DNA from: JAWUVP01 sp034112285
GTDB taxonomy: Bacteria > Pseudomonadota > Gammaproteobacteria > JABDGN01
Assembly (NCBI GenBank): GCA_034112285.1
Contig: JAWUVP010000065.1
Location: 1-17,943, forward strand
Length of the DNA stretch: 17,943 nucleotides
Direction of reading: 5' to 3'
Part shown: piece by piece, positions 1-6,693 of the stretch
Layout: each line of letters opens with the position of its first letter
Position numbering within the stretch: position 1 is the first letter of the stretch
Made by a program: the position numbers and the translations under genes
The notes under the pieces: generated by a model
What the model was told of the DNA's origin: nothing
What the model saw: only the letters and a program-made list of their open reading frames with translations
Databases searched by the model: none

Positions 1-455
1 CGCCAGGAATCATCTTCAAGATTGCCGTAAACGTTGTCGCGTAAGACCATGCCGTGGTCTGAAACGTGGGCATCAGTTTGTTTTTCGTGGTTGCTGCGAA
101 AAGTGGCAACTTCAATAATTTCATCTTTAAAATACACATGAGCTAGTTTAAAGCGGCGGCCAATAATGCGGCAATTGCGAAATTCATGGCGCACTTGCTC
201 AGGCGTAGCGCTGGTGGCAATGTCGAAATCTTTGGGCTCTTTGTCTAATAATAAGTCGCGGACACCGCCTCCAACGAGATAAGCTTCATAGTTGGCTTGA
301 TTAAGCCGCGTGACAATTTTGCGCACGTTGCGGCTGATCCGTTTGGGGTCGATATGAAAATCGACGCCTTGGGCAAAATGAATTTGGCTGTCTGACGCGT
401 TATTTTTGGCGTTGTCTTTGCTAAAGTAGGTGGTGATTTTGCTAATAAAGCCCAA
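1..455 (-). CDS. pcnB: Poly(A) polymerase I, N-terminal part (runs off the left edge)
   Basis: Adds poly(A) tails to RNA 3' ends, which feeds them to the exonuclease decay machinery in the cytoplasm. About 151 codons are visible. They carry the nucleotidyltransferase head: the LVGGGVRDLLL motif (about residues 60-70), the catalytic pair in DFDIAT (D76 and D78), and the FRNCRIIGRRFKLAHV and IIEVATFR blocks, all close to E. coli PcnB. The RRDFT block with the third acidic residue should lie just past the edge. No ATG lies near the start. I chose TTG at 455-453 because AAGGA (468-464) sits 8 nt upstream; it overlaps the stop codon of the preceding gene, implying translational coupling. An in-frame ATT four codons earlier (464-462) is the alternative, and E. 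coli pcnB is known to start at a non-AUG codon. A tRNA CCA-adding enzyme is the other member of the superfamily, but the motif wording fits PcnB. Confidence 0.93.
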   Translation of the reverse strand, partial: MGFISKITTYFSKDNAKNNASDSQIHFAQGVDFHIDPKRISRNVRKIVTRLNQANYEAYLVGGGVRDLLLDKEPKDFDIATSATPEQVRHEFRNCRIIGRRFKLAHVYFKDEIIEVATFRSNHEKQTDAHVSDHGMVLRDNVYGNLEDDSW

Positions 456-466
456 TGAGTTAATCC

Positions 467-2032
467 TTAGATTGGTGATGTTTGCTGTAAGCTGGCAATT
501 ATTCTACCAAAGTCCAGAGAATTTGCAGTATTTATTTCTATACATGGCACGGTTTGGCTGGATGTGGGTACTTCAAATTCGTTTAATTGGGCTGTGAGCA
601 CTTCTGCGGTGGCTTCTGAGGCGTCATTTCCAGCCTGGCGTCGCTCGGTTAACCATTCGTGTAGTTGGGTTTGTGCTGCGTGGCAGTAGACGATGGCACA
701 AGGCAGCGAGAGCTGCTGGGCTAGGGTAATAAATCGTTCACGCTGCTGTTGCTTGAGACAAGTGGCGTCGATTAAAACACGGTATCCGTTTGTTAGCACT
801 TTGTTGGCTTGCTGTTGCAGGGCTTGATAGGTGTGCTCGGTCTGGCTCGCTTGATATAAGCCGGTATTGAGCGTGGCGGTGCAATCGGTTTCAAGGGCGA
901 TGTTGGCGGCACGTTTGCGTTCGTAGTCGGAGGTGATGCGAATGAGGTCTAAGCGTGGGGCTAATTGTTTGCTGAGGGTGCTTTTACCGCTGGCGCTCAC
1001 GCCACACATAATGATTAGACGGGTGGGTTTTGGGGTTAGGTAGCGTTTGGCTTGCGCTACGCAGCCTTTATAACGCTGGTATTGATTGTCACGCACCTGG
1101 GTATCGTCACTTTGCATTTGTGTAAAGAGGGCAATTTTGGCGCGCACCATGGCGCGGTAGGCTTGAAAGTAGGGTAATACACTGAGGCCTTGGTAGTCGC
1201 CGCTTAAACCCAAATAGGTGTTTAATAAACGCCAGCTAAGGGCGTGCTCGCCCACTTCGTCTAGGTCCATGGTGATGAACGCTAAGTCTGCCATCGTGTC
1301 GGTCCAGCAAAAGTCGTGGTTAAAATCAATGCAGTCAAAAATAATGGGCTCATCGTTGATTAGGACAATATTATTTAAATGTACATCGCCATGACATTGG
1401 CGCACAAAGCCTTGTTGCTTGCGCAAATCGATGGCGGGGGCTATGCGTTCGTAGAGGGTTTGAGTCTGTTGTTTGATGTCAGCCAGCTCGGTTAGATCAT
1501 CGGGCTGGCTTAACAAAGGCTGGGCTTGCGTGAAATTATCGAGTGCTTGCTGCTGGGCATGGGCGCTGCTACCAATGGGATTTTCATGCGGCACGTCTGG
1601 GGCTGCTTGGTGAAATTCGACTAAATTTTTGGCTAAGTTATCGATGAGCCTAACGTTAAGTTTATTTTGTTGTTGTAGATGGCTTAATAAATTATCTTGC
1701 GCGAATTCACGCATTTTCACCATGTATTCTATGGGTTCGCCTGCGGGCTTTAGGCTGGGTTGCTGTGAGCTGCCGTAGATGGGCATAACGTCTAGGTACA
1801 CCTCGCCGGCTAGCAGCTGGTTGCGCCGTAGCTCTTCGCGGCAGTAGTGCTGGCGCTTTTCTAGGCTGCTGTAGTTTAAAAAACCAAAGTCGACTGATTT
1901 TTTAATTTTGTAAGCATACTCGCCGGTGAGCAAGACGTAGGAGCAATGTGTTTCTAAGACGCTAAATTGCGTGATGTTATGGTCAAACAAATCGGCATTT
2001 TGTAGGTTTTTTATGAGTTCTGTGGTCGTCAT
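467..2032 (-). CDS. Fused aminoglycoside-phosphotransferase-like / P-loop kinase protein
   Basis: A 521-residue two-domain protein. The N-terminal half is an APH-like (protein-kinase-fold) domain with the catalytic loop HGDVHLNN (H214, D216, N221) and the metal-binding IFDCIDFN (D233, D236). The C-terminal part has a Walker A P-loop, GVSASGKST, at 344-352, as in gluconate-kinase-like or zeta-toxin-like P-loop kinases. This architecture is known in proteobacteria as the bifunctional aminoglycoside phosphotransferase/ATP-binding protein family. As far as I know the substrate is not established, so antibiotic resistance should not be assumed. Its ATG shares one base with the hemL stop (TAATG), and pcnB follows directly, so the three are probably one transcript. 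Length and motifs look intact. Identity of the family is firm; function is unknown. Confidence 0.85.
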   Translation of the reverse strand: MTTTELIKNLQNADLFDHNITQFSVLETHCSYVLLTGEYAYKIKKSVDFGFLNYSSLEKRQHYCREELRRNQLLAGEVYLDVMPIYGSSQQPSLKPAGEPIEYMVKMREFAQDNLLSHLQQQNKLNVRLIDNLAKNLVEFHQAAPDVPHENPIGSSAHAQQQALDNFTQAQPLLSQPDDLTELADIKQQTQTLYERIAPAIDLRKQQGFVRQCHGDVHLNNIVLINDEPIIFDCIDFNHDFCWTDTMADLAFITMDLDEVGEHALSWRLLNTYLGLSGDYQGLSVLPYFQAYRAMVRAKIALFTQMQSDDTQVRDNQYQRYKGCVAQAKRYLTPKPTRLIIMCGVSASGKSTLSKQLAPRLDLIRITSDYERKRAANIALETDCTATLNTGLYQASQTEHTYQALQQQANKVLTNGYRVLIDATCLKQQQRERFITLAQQLSLPCAIVYCHAAQTQLHEWLTERRQAGNDASEATAEVLTAQLNEFEVPTSSQTVPCIEINTANSLDFGRIIASLQQTSPI

Positions 2033-3351
2033 TAGGTGCGCATCCGGTTGAAAGCGGTCTCAGCTTTGGTTAAGGTTTCATCAATGACGGCATCGGTGTG
2101 GGCTATGGAGGTGAAGCCTGTTTCGAAGGCTGATGGGGCGAGGTAGACGCCTAAATCTAACAGGTGGTGAAAGAATTGTTTGAAGTGTTCTTGATTGCAT
2201 TGCATCACTTGCGCATAGGAGGTGATGGTTTCTGCTGGGGTGAAAAACATGCCGAACATGCTGTAGAGATTATGGCTCAGGAAGGGGATGCCGGCTTGGT
2301 TGGCCAGCTGCTGCAAGCCGTTGGTGAGTTTGTGAGTGATGCGGCTGACTTCTTCTTGAAAGCCGGGTTGGCTTATTTCATTTAAAGTGGCTAAGCCTGA
2401 TGTCATGGCGATGGGGTTGCCCGATAAGGTGCCGGCTTGGTAAACGGAACCTAATGGGGCCATGTGTTCCATGATGTCACGACGACCACCAAAGGCGCCA
2501 ACAGGCAAGCCACCGCCAATGACTTTGCCCAGGCAGGTTAAGTCGGGCTTAATTTGGTAGTGATTTTGCGCCCCGCCGGTGGTGATGCGAAAGCCACTCA
2601 TGACTTCGTCAAAAATTAACACGGCGCCGTATTGGTCACATAAATCGCGTAAGCCTTGTAAAAAGGCTTTGTCGCCGGGAACGAAATTCATGTTTCCGGC
2701 AACCGGCTCCACTATGATGGCGGCAATGTTTTTGGGGTATTGTTCAAACCAATGCTGCACGCTGTCTAAATCGTTAAAGGTGGCGCTCAGGGTGTGTTGT
2801 ACTAAATCGGCGGGCACGCCAGGCGAGCTGGGTATGCCTAATGTGAGGGCGCCTGAGCCGGCTTTGACTAAGAGGGCGTCGCTGTGGCCGTGATAGCAGC
2901 CTTCGAATTTGATGATTTTATCGCGCTGGGTATAGCCGCGCGCCAGTCGAATGGCGCTCATGGTGGCTTCGGTGCCTGAGTTGACCATACGCACGAGCTC
3001 AAGGTTGGGCATAAGCTGGGTTATTTTTTCTGCCATGCTGGTTTCTAGCGTGGTGACCGTGCCAAAGCCCAAGCCATTTTGGCAAGCGGCTTGCACTTGC
3101 TCAATAACGGCAGGATAGGCGTGGCCTAATAATAAGGGCCCCCATGAGCAGATGTAATCGATGTAGGCTTTGTTATTAACATCATATAAGTATGCCCCTT
3201 TGCCGCGCTGCATAAAGATGGGCGTGCCGCCTACGGAGGCAAAGCTGCGCACGGGCGAATTCACGCCTCCGGGAATGTGTTGCTTGGCTTCTGCAAATAA
3301 AGCTTCATTATCTATGTTGTTGTCTTGTTTGGTAGCAGCGGCGTGGTTCAT
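2032..3351 (-). CDS. hemL: Glutamate-1-semialdehyde 2,1-aminomutase
   Basis: PLP-dependent enzyme that converts glutamate-1-semialdehyde to 5-aminolevulinate, the last step of the C5 route to heme and other tetrapyrroles, in the cytoplasm. The 439 residues are slightly longer than the usual ~426-430. Visible signatures are the N-terminal IPGGVNSPVR segment, the phosphate-binding NSGTEA (124-129), the cofactor aspartate in IFDEV (D248), and the Schiff-base lysine K276 in LGKVIGGGLPVGA. The ATG is preceded by a good GAGG ribosome site (minus strand, about 6 nt away). It is the first gene of the hemL / APH-kinase / pcnB operon, with the next gene overlapping by one base. A perfect TATAAT on the minus strand at 3398-3393 is a likely promoter. 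hemJ, another heme gene, is about 2 kb away in a separate operon. Confidence 0.97.
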   Translation of the reverse strand: MNHAAATKQDNNIDNEALFAEAKQHIPGGVNSPVRSFASVGGTPIFMQRGKGAYLYDVNNKAYIDYICSWGPLLLGHAYPAVIEQVQAACQNGLGFGTVTTLETSMAEKITQLMPNLELVRMVNSGTEATMSAIRLARGYTQRDKIIKFEGCYHGHSDALLVKAGSGALTLGIPSSPGVPADLVQHTLSATFNDLDSVQHWFEQYPKNIAAIIVEPVAGNMNFVPGDKAFLQGLRDLCDQYGAVLIFDEVMSGFRITTGGAQNHYQIKPDLTCLGKVIGGGLPVGAFGGRRDIMEHMAPLGSVYQAGTLSGNPIAMTSGLATLNEISQPGFQEEVSRITHKLTNGLQQLANQAGIPFLSHNLYSMFGMFFTPAETITSYAQVMQCNQEHFKQFFHHLLDLGVYLAPSAFETGFTSIAHTDAVIDETLTKAETAFNRMRT

Positions 3352-3392
3352 GTTTACCTCGATTATGGATATAGGGGTTATGTAAGACAGGT

Positions 3393-3421
3393 ATTATATC
3401 TAATGTAGACTAATGTGGCGA
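3393..3421 (-). promoter_or_regulatory. Probable hemL operon promoter
   Basis: On the minus strand a perfect -10 TATAAT (3398-3393) has a 17-nt spacer to TCGCCA (3421-3416, 4 of 6 to the -35 consensus). This would give a leader of roughly 35 nt before the hemL ATG. It faces the response-regulator promoter in the same 143-nt divergent intergenic region. Sequence match only. Confidence 0.5.
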
Positions 3422-3433
3422 TAGGGTTATAAT
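3406..3433 (+). promoter_or_regulatory. Probable promoter of the response-regulator gene
   Basis: TAGACT (3406-3411, 4 of 6), a 16-nt spacer and a perfect TATAAT (3428-3433). The -10 sits inside the 13-bp palindrome GGTTATAATAACC (3425-3437), which could also serve as an operator. The predicted leader is about 55 nt. It lies back to back with the hemL promoter, so a regulator bound here could affect both directions; that last point is inference. Confidence 0.5.
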
Positions 3434-3494
3434 AACCACCCATTTTGGTTAAAAGTTGTGCCAAATCGTCTATTTATCTTTATAAGGTGTATTA

Positions 3495-4220
3495 ATGAGC
3501 GAAGCCAATAAAATTGAAGAGTTAGAAGTTGAAGCCCCCCCAGAGGAGGCGGTAACAACTGTTTTTTATGTTGATGATGACGAGGCGATGTGTGAGTCGA
3601 TTCGTTTTTTGATCGAATCAGTAAGTTTGAATATTGAAACTTTTTCTAGTGCGCGTAAATTTTTAGAAAGTTATGACCCCGCCCGGGCAGGTTGTTTATT
3701 GTTGGATGTTCGAATGCCAGAAATGAGTGGCTTGGAATTACAAGAGCAATTACGCAAGCGCAAAATTAATATCCCCATTATTTTTATTACTGGCCATGGC
3801 GACGTGCCTATGGCTACACGCGCGATGAAATCAGGTGCGGTAGAATTTTTAACTAAACCTTTTAATGATCAAACCTTGCTGGACAGCATTCAAAACGCAA
3901 TTGATATTGACGCCGAACGTCGCAAAGTGGCACAAGAGCGTGACGAGATTTCTGAGCGAATTAACAAGCTTACGCCGCGTGAATATGAAGTGATGCAATG
4001 CGTTATTAAGGGTAACCTTAATAAAGTGACGGCTTATGAGCTAGGCATTTCTTCAAAGACGGTGGAATTGCACCGCGCAAAAATTATGGAAAAAATGCAG
4101 GCTAAATCTTTAGCGCAATTAGTGGCGATGGTTTTGGTTCATGAGGGCAGTATTAAGCATCGCCATAAGAAATCTGACGATGATGATATGCTGTTTGAAA
4201 GTATGCAAGACAGCGCTTAG
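3495..4220 (+). CDS. FixJ-family two-component response regulator (orphan)
   Basis: A 241-residue transcription regulator with a receiver domain followed by a LuxR-type helix-turn-helix. In the receiver (about 22-135) the acidic pocket D27-D29, phospho-acceptor D71 in LLLDVRMP, T99 and K121 (TKPF) are all present, so it should be phosphorylatable. The DNA-binding domain starts at LTPRE (159-163), and the recognition helix lies around SSKTVELHRAKIMEKM (186-201). The wording matches the FixJ/TodT-like class. There is a ~20-residue acidic N-terminal extension and an acidic, histidine/lysine-bordered C-terminal tail. No histidine kinase is adjacent, so the partner is unknown. It has its own promoter and ends in a strong intrinsic terminator, so it appears monocistronic. 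Family assignment is firm; targets cannot be read from the sequence. Confidence 0.92.
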   Translation: MSEANKIEELEVEAPPEEAVTTVFYVDDDEAMCESIRFLIESVSLNIETFSSARKFLESYDPARAGCLLLDVRMPEMSGLELQEQLRKRKINIPIIFITGHGDVPMATRAMKSGAVEFLTKPFNDQTLLDSIQNAIDIDAERRKVAQERDEISERINKLTPREYEVMQCVIKGNLNKVTAYELGISSKTVELHRAKIMEKMQAKSLAQLVAMVLVHEGSIKHRHKKSDDDDMLFESMQDSA

Positions 4221-4246
4221 TTCGCGGCCAATGTTTTATTGATATT

Positions 4247-4279
4247 AACGCCACTCACCTGAGTGGCGTTGTTGTTTTT
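4247..4279 (+). terminator. Intrinsic terminator after the response regulator
   Basis: Perfect 11-bp arms AACGCCACTCA (4247-4257) and TGAGTGGCGTT (4260-4270) with a very tight turn, followed by a T-rich tract GTTGTTTTT (4271-4279). It lies 26 nt past the stop codon at 4218-4220. Confidence 0.92.
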
Positions 4280-4297
4280 GCCTTTGCATGGACCCAA

Positions 4298-4317
4298 GGG
4301 TATACCCATGGCGCCAT
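4298..4317. repeat. Two abutting perfect 10-bp palindromes
   Basis: GGGTATACCC (4298-4307) is directly followed by ATGGCGCCAT (4308-4317), each a perfect inverted repeat with no spacer. A further GCGCCA/TGGCGC pairing involves the second one and bases about 20 nt downstream. They lie between the terminator at 4279 and the gene at 4493. Possible roles are a regulator-binding site or a folded RNA element; nothing in the sequence decides this. Confidence 0.6.
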
Positions 4318-4492
4318 ATGTCGCACCCTGGCGCAGTACAGCGCTATTTCTTACTAGTAGTTTTGCTTTAAAGGCGTAAAGTTGTGGACTGGTTTGTGGA
4401 GATGGTTCTTATATAAGTAAACGGATTTATATTTATAAGTGACCGCCTTGCAAATCTCGACAACAAAGCTCACGCGCAGAGGAGGATTTTAC

Positions 4493-4948
4493 GTGAATAA
4501 GCATATTTTTAAAGCTAATGAGTTATGGCGGGAAAATAGAGTGGAAGAAGCCATGGCCTGCTACGAGAAAGTGTCGCACTGTCAGCATGCACCATCTGAA
4601 GAGAAAAATATGGCCAATTATATGTTGGCTTACCTTAATTGTCTGCTTGCGCGTCGTATGAGCCAAGAGCAGACTTTCTTGGGGGTGGATTTACGCCAAC
4701 CCTATCACGACCATTACATTCAAGCTGGCCAATATTTGGCGCAGGTGACAGATGAGGCGTTTAATGCTGATGAATGTGGCTTGCCAGAGATTGACCTTGA
4801 ATCAATGAGTTTTGTTGAAGCCTCGTATTTGTACTTTATTGAAATGCGTAAAATGTATGTTGCGAGTTGGTTTGATCGCGCTAAAGCGGTGTGCCAGCAG
4901 TATACAACCAGTTTAATGCAGCGGGTTCAGCATGGGGCGAGGGTTTAG
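4493..4948 (+). CDS. Small TPR-like helical protein of unknown function
   Basis: 151 residues, predicted cytoplasmic, with no signal peptide or membrane segment. I chose the GTG at 4493 because a near-perfect Shine-Dalgarno (AGAGGAGG, 4478-4485) sits 7 nt before it; an upstream in-frame GTG at 4439 would add 18 residues but would place that ribosome site inside the gene. The N-terminus (KANELWRENRVEEAMACYEKV, split around residues 7-27) has the W/A/Y spacing of a tetratricopeptide-like helix pair. The rest looks alpha-helical and rich in aromatic residues, with no motif I recognise. It follows the response regulator but is separated from it by a terminator, and a terminator-like hairpin follows. 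The gene looks real (strong ribosome site, intact frame), but I cannot assign a function; TPR-like proteins usually act through protein-protein contacts. Confidence 0.75.
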   Translation: MNKHIFKANELWRENRVEEAMACYEKVSHCQHAPSEEKNMANYMLAYLNCLLARRMSQEQTFLGVDLRQPYHDHYIQAGQYLAQVTDEAFNADECGLPEIDLESMSFVEASYLYFIEMRKMYVASWFDRAKAVCQQYTTSLMQRVQHGARV

Positions 4949-4975
4949 CTACTCCGTCTTTATGCGATGAAGTTG

Positions 4976-5026
4976 AAGCGAAGTAAGAGCTGGATAAGTT
5001 TTACCGAGGTTTTACTTCGCTTTTTT
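4976..5026 (+). terminator. Probable intrinsic terminator after the TPR-like gene
   Basis: Perfect 11-bp arms AAGCGAAGTAA (4976-4986) and TTACTTCGCTT (5012-5022) run into six Ts (5021-5026). The 25-nt loop is long, which lowers confidence. It separates the plus-strand gene from convergent hemJ; on the minus strand there is no matching T-run, so it looks one-directional. Confidence 0.65.
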
Positions 5027-5059
5027 ATGCGTGGCTGTATTCGCTAAGCGTCAATTTGC

Positions 5060-5485
5060 TCAAAATGGCTTCACAATCGCCAGAATAACAATGATTATTA
5101 AGAGCACGCTAGGTATTTCATTAAACCAGCGATAAAACACATGGCTGTGTTTGTTTTTATCATGTTTGAAGTCATGCAAGTATTTCCAGCAAACCCCCAT
5201 GTAAATATAAAGCCCTAACACCAGTATTAGCTTGATGTGTAGCCACATGATGTGGGGCTGTTGCGCCCAGCCAAAACCATATAATAACCAAAAGCCACTC
5301 AGCCCGACCAACACAGCGCTGGGCACCAATATGCCGCGAAATAAACGGCGCTCCATAATTTTGTATTGTTCGCTTTGGCTAGGCTCTGTACACAGAGCAT
5401 GGTAGACGAATAAACGGGGTAAATAGAAAACGGCAGCAAATAAGGTGACCACAAAAATGACGTGTAAGGCAACGACCCATAACAT
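5060..5485 (-). CDS. hemJ: Protoporphyrinogen IX oxidase, HemJ type
   Basis: A 141-residue inner-membrane protein of the HemJ family, which oxidises protoporphyrinogen IX to protoporphyrin IX, the penultimate step of heme synthesis. Four membrane helices are evident (about 2-22, 52-70, 80-99, 120-138). Diagnostic features are ALHVIFVV with the conserved H8, YLPRLFVYHA, the IMERRL segment, K85 in WLHIKL, and the highly conserved SHVFYRWFNEIP near the last helix. Conserved His and Lys residues in this family are linked to heme binding and activity. Length is normal. The ATG overlaps the stop codon of the upstream dedA-family gene by one base (TAATG), so the two are co-transcribed. Older annotation calls this family UPF0093 or a CopD-like protein. 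The physical proximity to hemL supports the heme role. Confidence 0.92.
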   Translation of the reverse strand: MLWVVALHVIFVVTLFAAVFYLPRLFVYHALCTEPSQSEQYKIMERRLFRGILVPSAVLVGLSGFWLLYGFGWAQQPHIMWLHIKLILVLGLYIYMGVCWKYLHDFKHDKNKHSHVFYRWFNEIPSVLLIIIVILAIVKPF

Positions 5486-6126
5486 TAGGCTTTGCTCCTA
5501 CGGTGTTTGAGCCACTCTATTAAAGGGGCCAATAGTGAGAGGACGATGACGGCTAAAATAACATAGCTGAAATTGTTTTTAATCAGTGCCGTATTGCCGA
5601 ATAAGTAGCCTAGATATAAAAATAGAGCTACCCAAGCGATTGAGCCAATGAGGTTGAAGAGTTGAAAGCGCCAAAAATTCATGCGGGCAATGCCGGCAGT
5701 AAAAGGTGCGAATGTACGCACAATAGGGATAAAGCGGGCAAGGATAAGGGCGCGGCCACCGTATTTCAGATAAAACGCGTGGGCTTGGTGCAGGTAATGA
5801 GGGTTGAACCAGCGGGACTTGGGTGCATGGAAAACTTTTGGCCCCAGCCAGTAGCCGATGGCGTAATTGACGGAGTTGCCGGTGATGGCGGCGAACATCA
5901 ATAAAATAACGAGTAGGTGAATGTTTAATATGCTGATGCTGGCTATGGCGCCGGTTGCAAACAGCAGTGAATCGCCGGGGAGGAAGGGCGTGACCACTAG
6001 GCCGGTTTCGGCGAAGATGACCAGAAATAATAAGCCGTATGACCACAAGCCAAATTGCGCGATTAAGCTCGCCAAGTGGACGTTGAGGTGGAGCAGGATG
6101 TCGAGTAATTCTTTAAAGTAATGCAT
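5485..6126 (-). CDS. DedA-family membrane protein
   Basis: 213 residues from the ATG at 6126. The DedA/SNARE-associated family consists of inner-membrane proteins; several members are linked to flipping of undecaprenyl phosphate or phospholipids and to membrane-potential and stress phenotypes. Signatures are E40 in FAETGLVVTPFLPGDSLLF (38-56), the GYWLG segment (91-95) and RFIPIVRTFAPFTAG (131-145) with conserved R131 and R137, plus several hydrophobic helices. An upstream in-frame TTG at 6162 would add 12 residues. Neither start has a good ribosome site; I prefer the ATG because MHYFKELLDILLHL resembles the usual N-terminus of the family. It overlaps hemJ by one base. The substrate of this particular paralogue cannot be told from sequence. 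Confidence 0.9.
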   Translation of the reverse strand: MHYFKELLDILLHLNVHLASLIAQFGLWSYGLLFLVIFAETGLVVTPFLPGDSLLFATGAIASISILNIHLLVILLMFAAITGNSVNYAIGYWLGPKVFHAPKSRWFNPHYLHQAHAFYLKYGGRALILARFIPIVRTFAPFTAGIARMNFWRFQLFNLIGSIAWVALFLYLGYLFGNTALIKNNFSYVILAVIVLSLLAPLIEWLKHRRSKA

Positions 6127-6183
6127 GAGGGGTATTATTGACGATTGTGGGTTAATTACCAAGCAATTTTTTTTGCGGAAGCG

Positions 6184-6192
6184 TGCTATAAT
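6184..6192 (+). promoter_or_regulatory. Extended -10 promoter of erpA
   Basis: TGCTATAAT (6184-6192) is a perfect extended -10 (TGn + TATAAT). No good -35 lies 16-18 nt upstream, as is common with extended -10 promoters. The start of transcription would be near 6199, about 23 nt before the erpA ATG at 6222. Confidence 0.65.
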
Positions 6193-6221
6193 TGCTGAAA
6201 TTTTACTGTTGGAATAAAAAC

Positions 6222-6689
6222 ATGTCTAAAGATAAGCTTGTAACCCGTTGGGCCCCTGGTGATGCAGAAAAAAGTGACAATGAAGTTGAGCGTGTTGCTG
6301 ACGACCTTGTCCAGAGCAAGGTGAGTGTTATTTCTGAGGGTGAAGACGCTGAAGAGGACGAGCTGCTTGTTTTCTCCGATGCTGCTGCCAATAAAGTTTT
6401 AGAGTTAATTACCGAAGAAGAAAATGATAATCTCAAGCTACGCGTGTTTATTACCGGTGGTGGGTGTTCTGGGTTTCAATATGGGTTTACCTTTGATGAA
6501 GAGGTGAATGATGATGATTTTTTCGTCGAAAAAAATGGTGTTACGCTATTAATTGATGCGATGAGCATGCAATATTTAGACAATGCTGAGATTGACTATA
6601 AAGAAGATTTAAATGGCTCGCAGTTTGTTATTCGTAATCCGAATGCGGTGACAACATGTGGGTGTGGATCTTCGTTTTCATTGGAGTGA
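6222..6689 (+). CDS. erpA: Iron-sulfur cluster insertion protein ErpA, with an acidic N-terminal extension
   Basis: An A-type carrier that hands Fe-S clusters to apo-enzymes in the cytoplasm. The C-terminal ~110 residues are clearly ErpA: DAAANKVLELI, then ITGGGCSGFQYGFTFDE with C82, and the TCGCGSSF tail with C146 and C148, the three cluster-binding cysteines. E. coli ErpA is 114 residues; this one is 155 because of about 45 extra, strongly acidic N-terminal residues. The ATG at 6222 has GGA 8 nt upstream and a promoter just before it, so the long form is favoured. A GTG at codon 34 would give a 122-residue protein of normal length, but its ribosome site is weak. The next gene, a predicted Fe-S flavoprotein, begins 4 nt downstream and is probably co-transcribed. 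Confidence 0.93.
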   Translation: MSKDKLVTRWAPGDAEKSDNEVERVADDLVQSKVSVISEGEDAEEDELLVFSDAAANKVLELITEEENDNLKLRVFITGGGCSGFQYGFTFDEEVNDDDFFVEKNGVTLLIDAMSMQYLDNAEIDYKEDLNGSQFVIRNPNAVTTCGCGSSFSLE

Positions 6690-6693
6690 TTTT

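Noticed and set aside
467..2032. Aminoglycoside resistance gene
   Set aside because: The APH-like fold is shared with many kinases; the P-loop fusion and housekeeping operon do not support a resistance role.
2164..3385. Plus-strand open frames (73, 104 and 71 codons) across hemL
   Set aside because: They lie antisense to a clearly conserved enzyme, have no ribosome sites and show no family pattern.
4439..4492. Upstream GTG start for the TPR-like gene
   Set aside because: It would put a near-perfect Shine-Dalgarno (4478-4485) inside the coding region; the GTG at 4493 fits that site exactly.
5579..6121. A 155-codon minus-strand frame and plus-strand frames over the dedA region
   Set aside because: The dedA frame carries all conserved motifs; the others are Arg/His/Pro-rich frame shadows.
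6192..6221. Start of erpA at a TTG ten codons before the ATG
   Set aside because: This TTG overlaps the end of the -10 element, so it would lie upstream of the transcription start; the ATG at 6222 has a suitable ribosome site.
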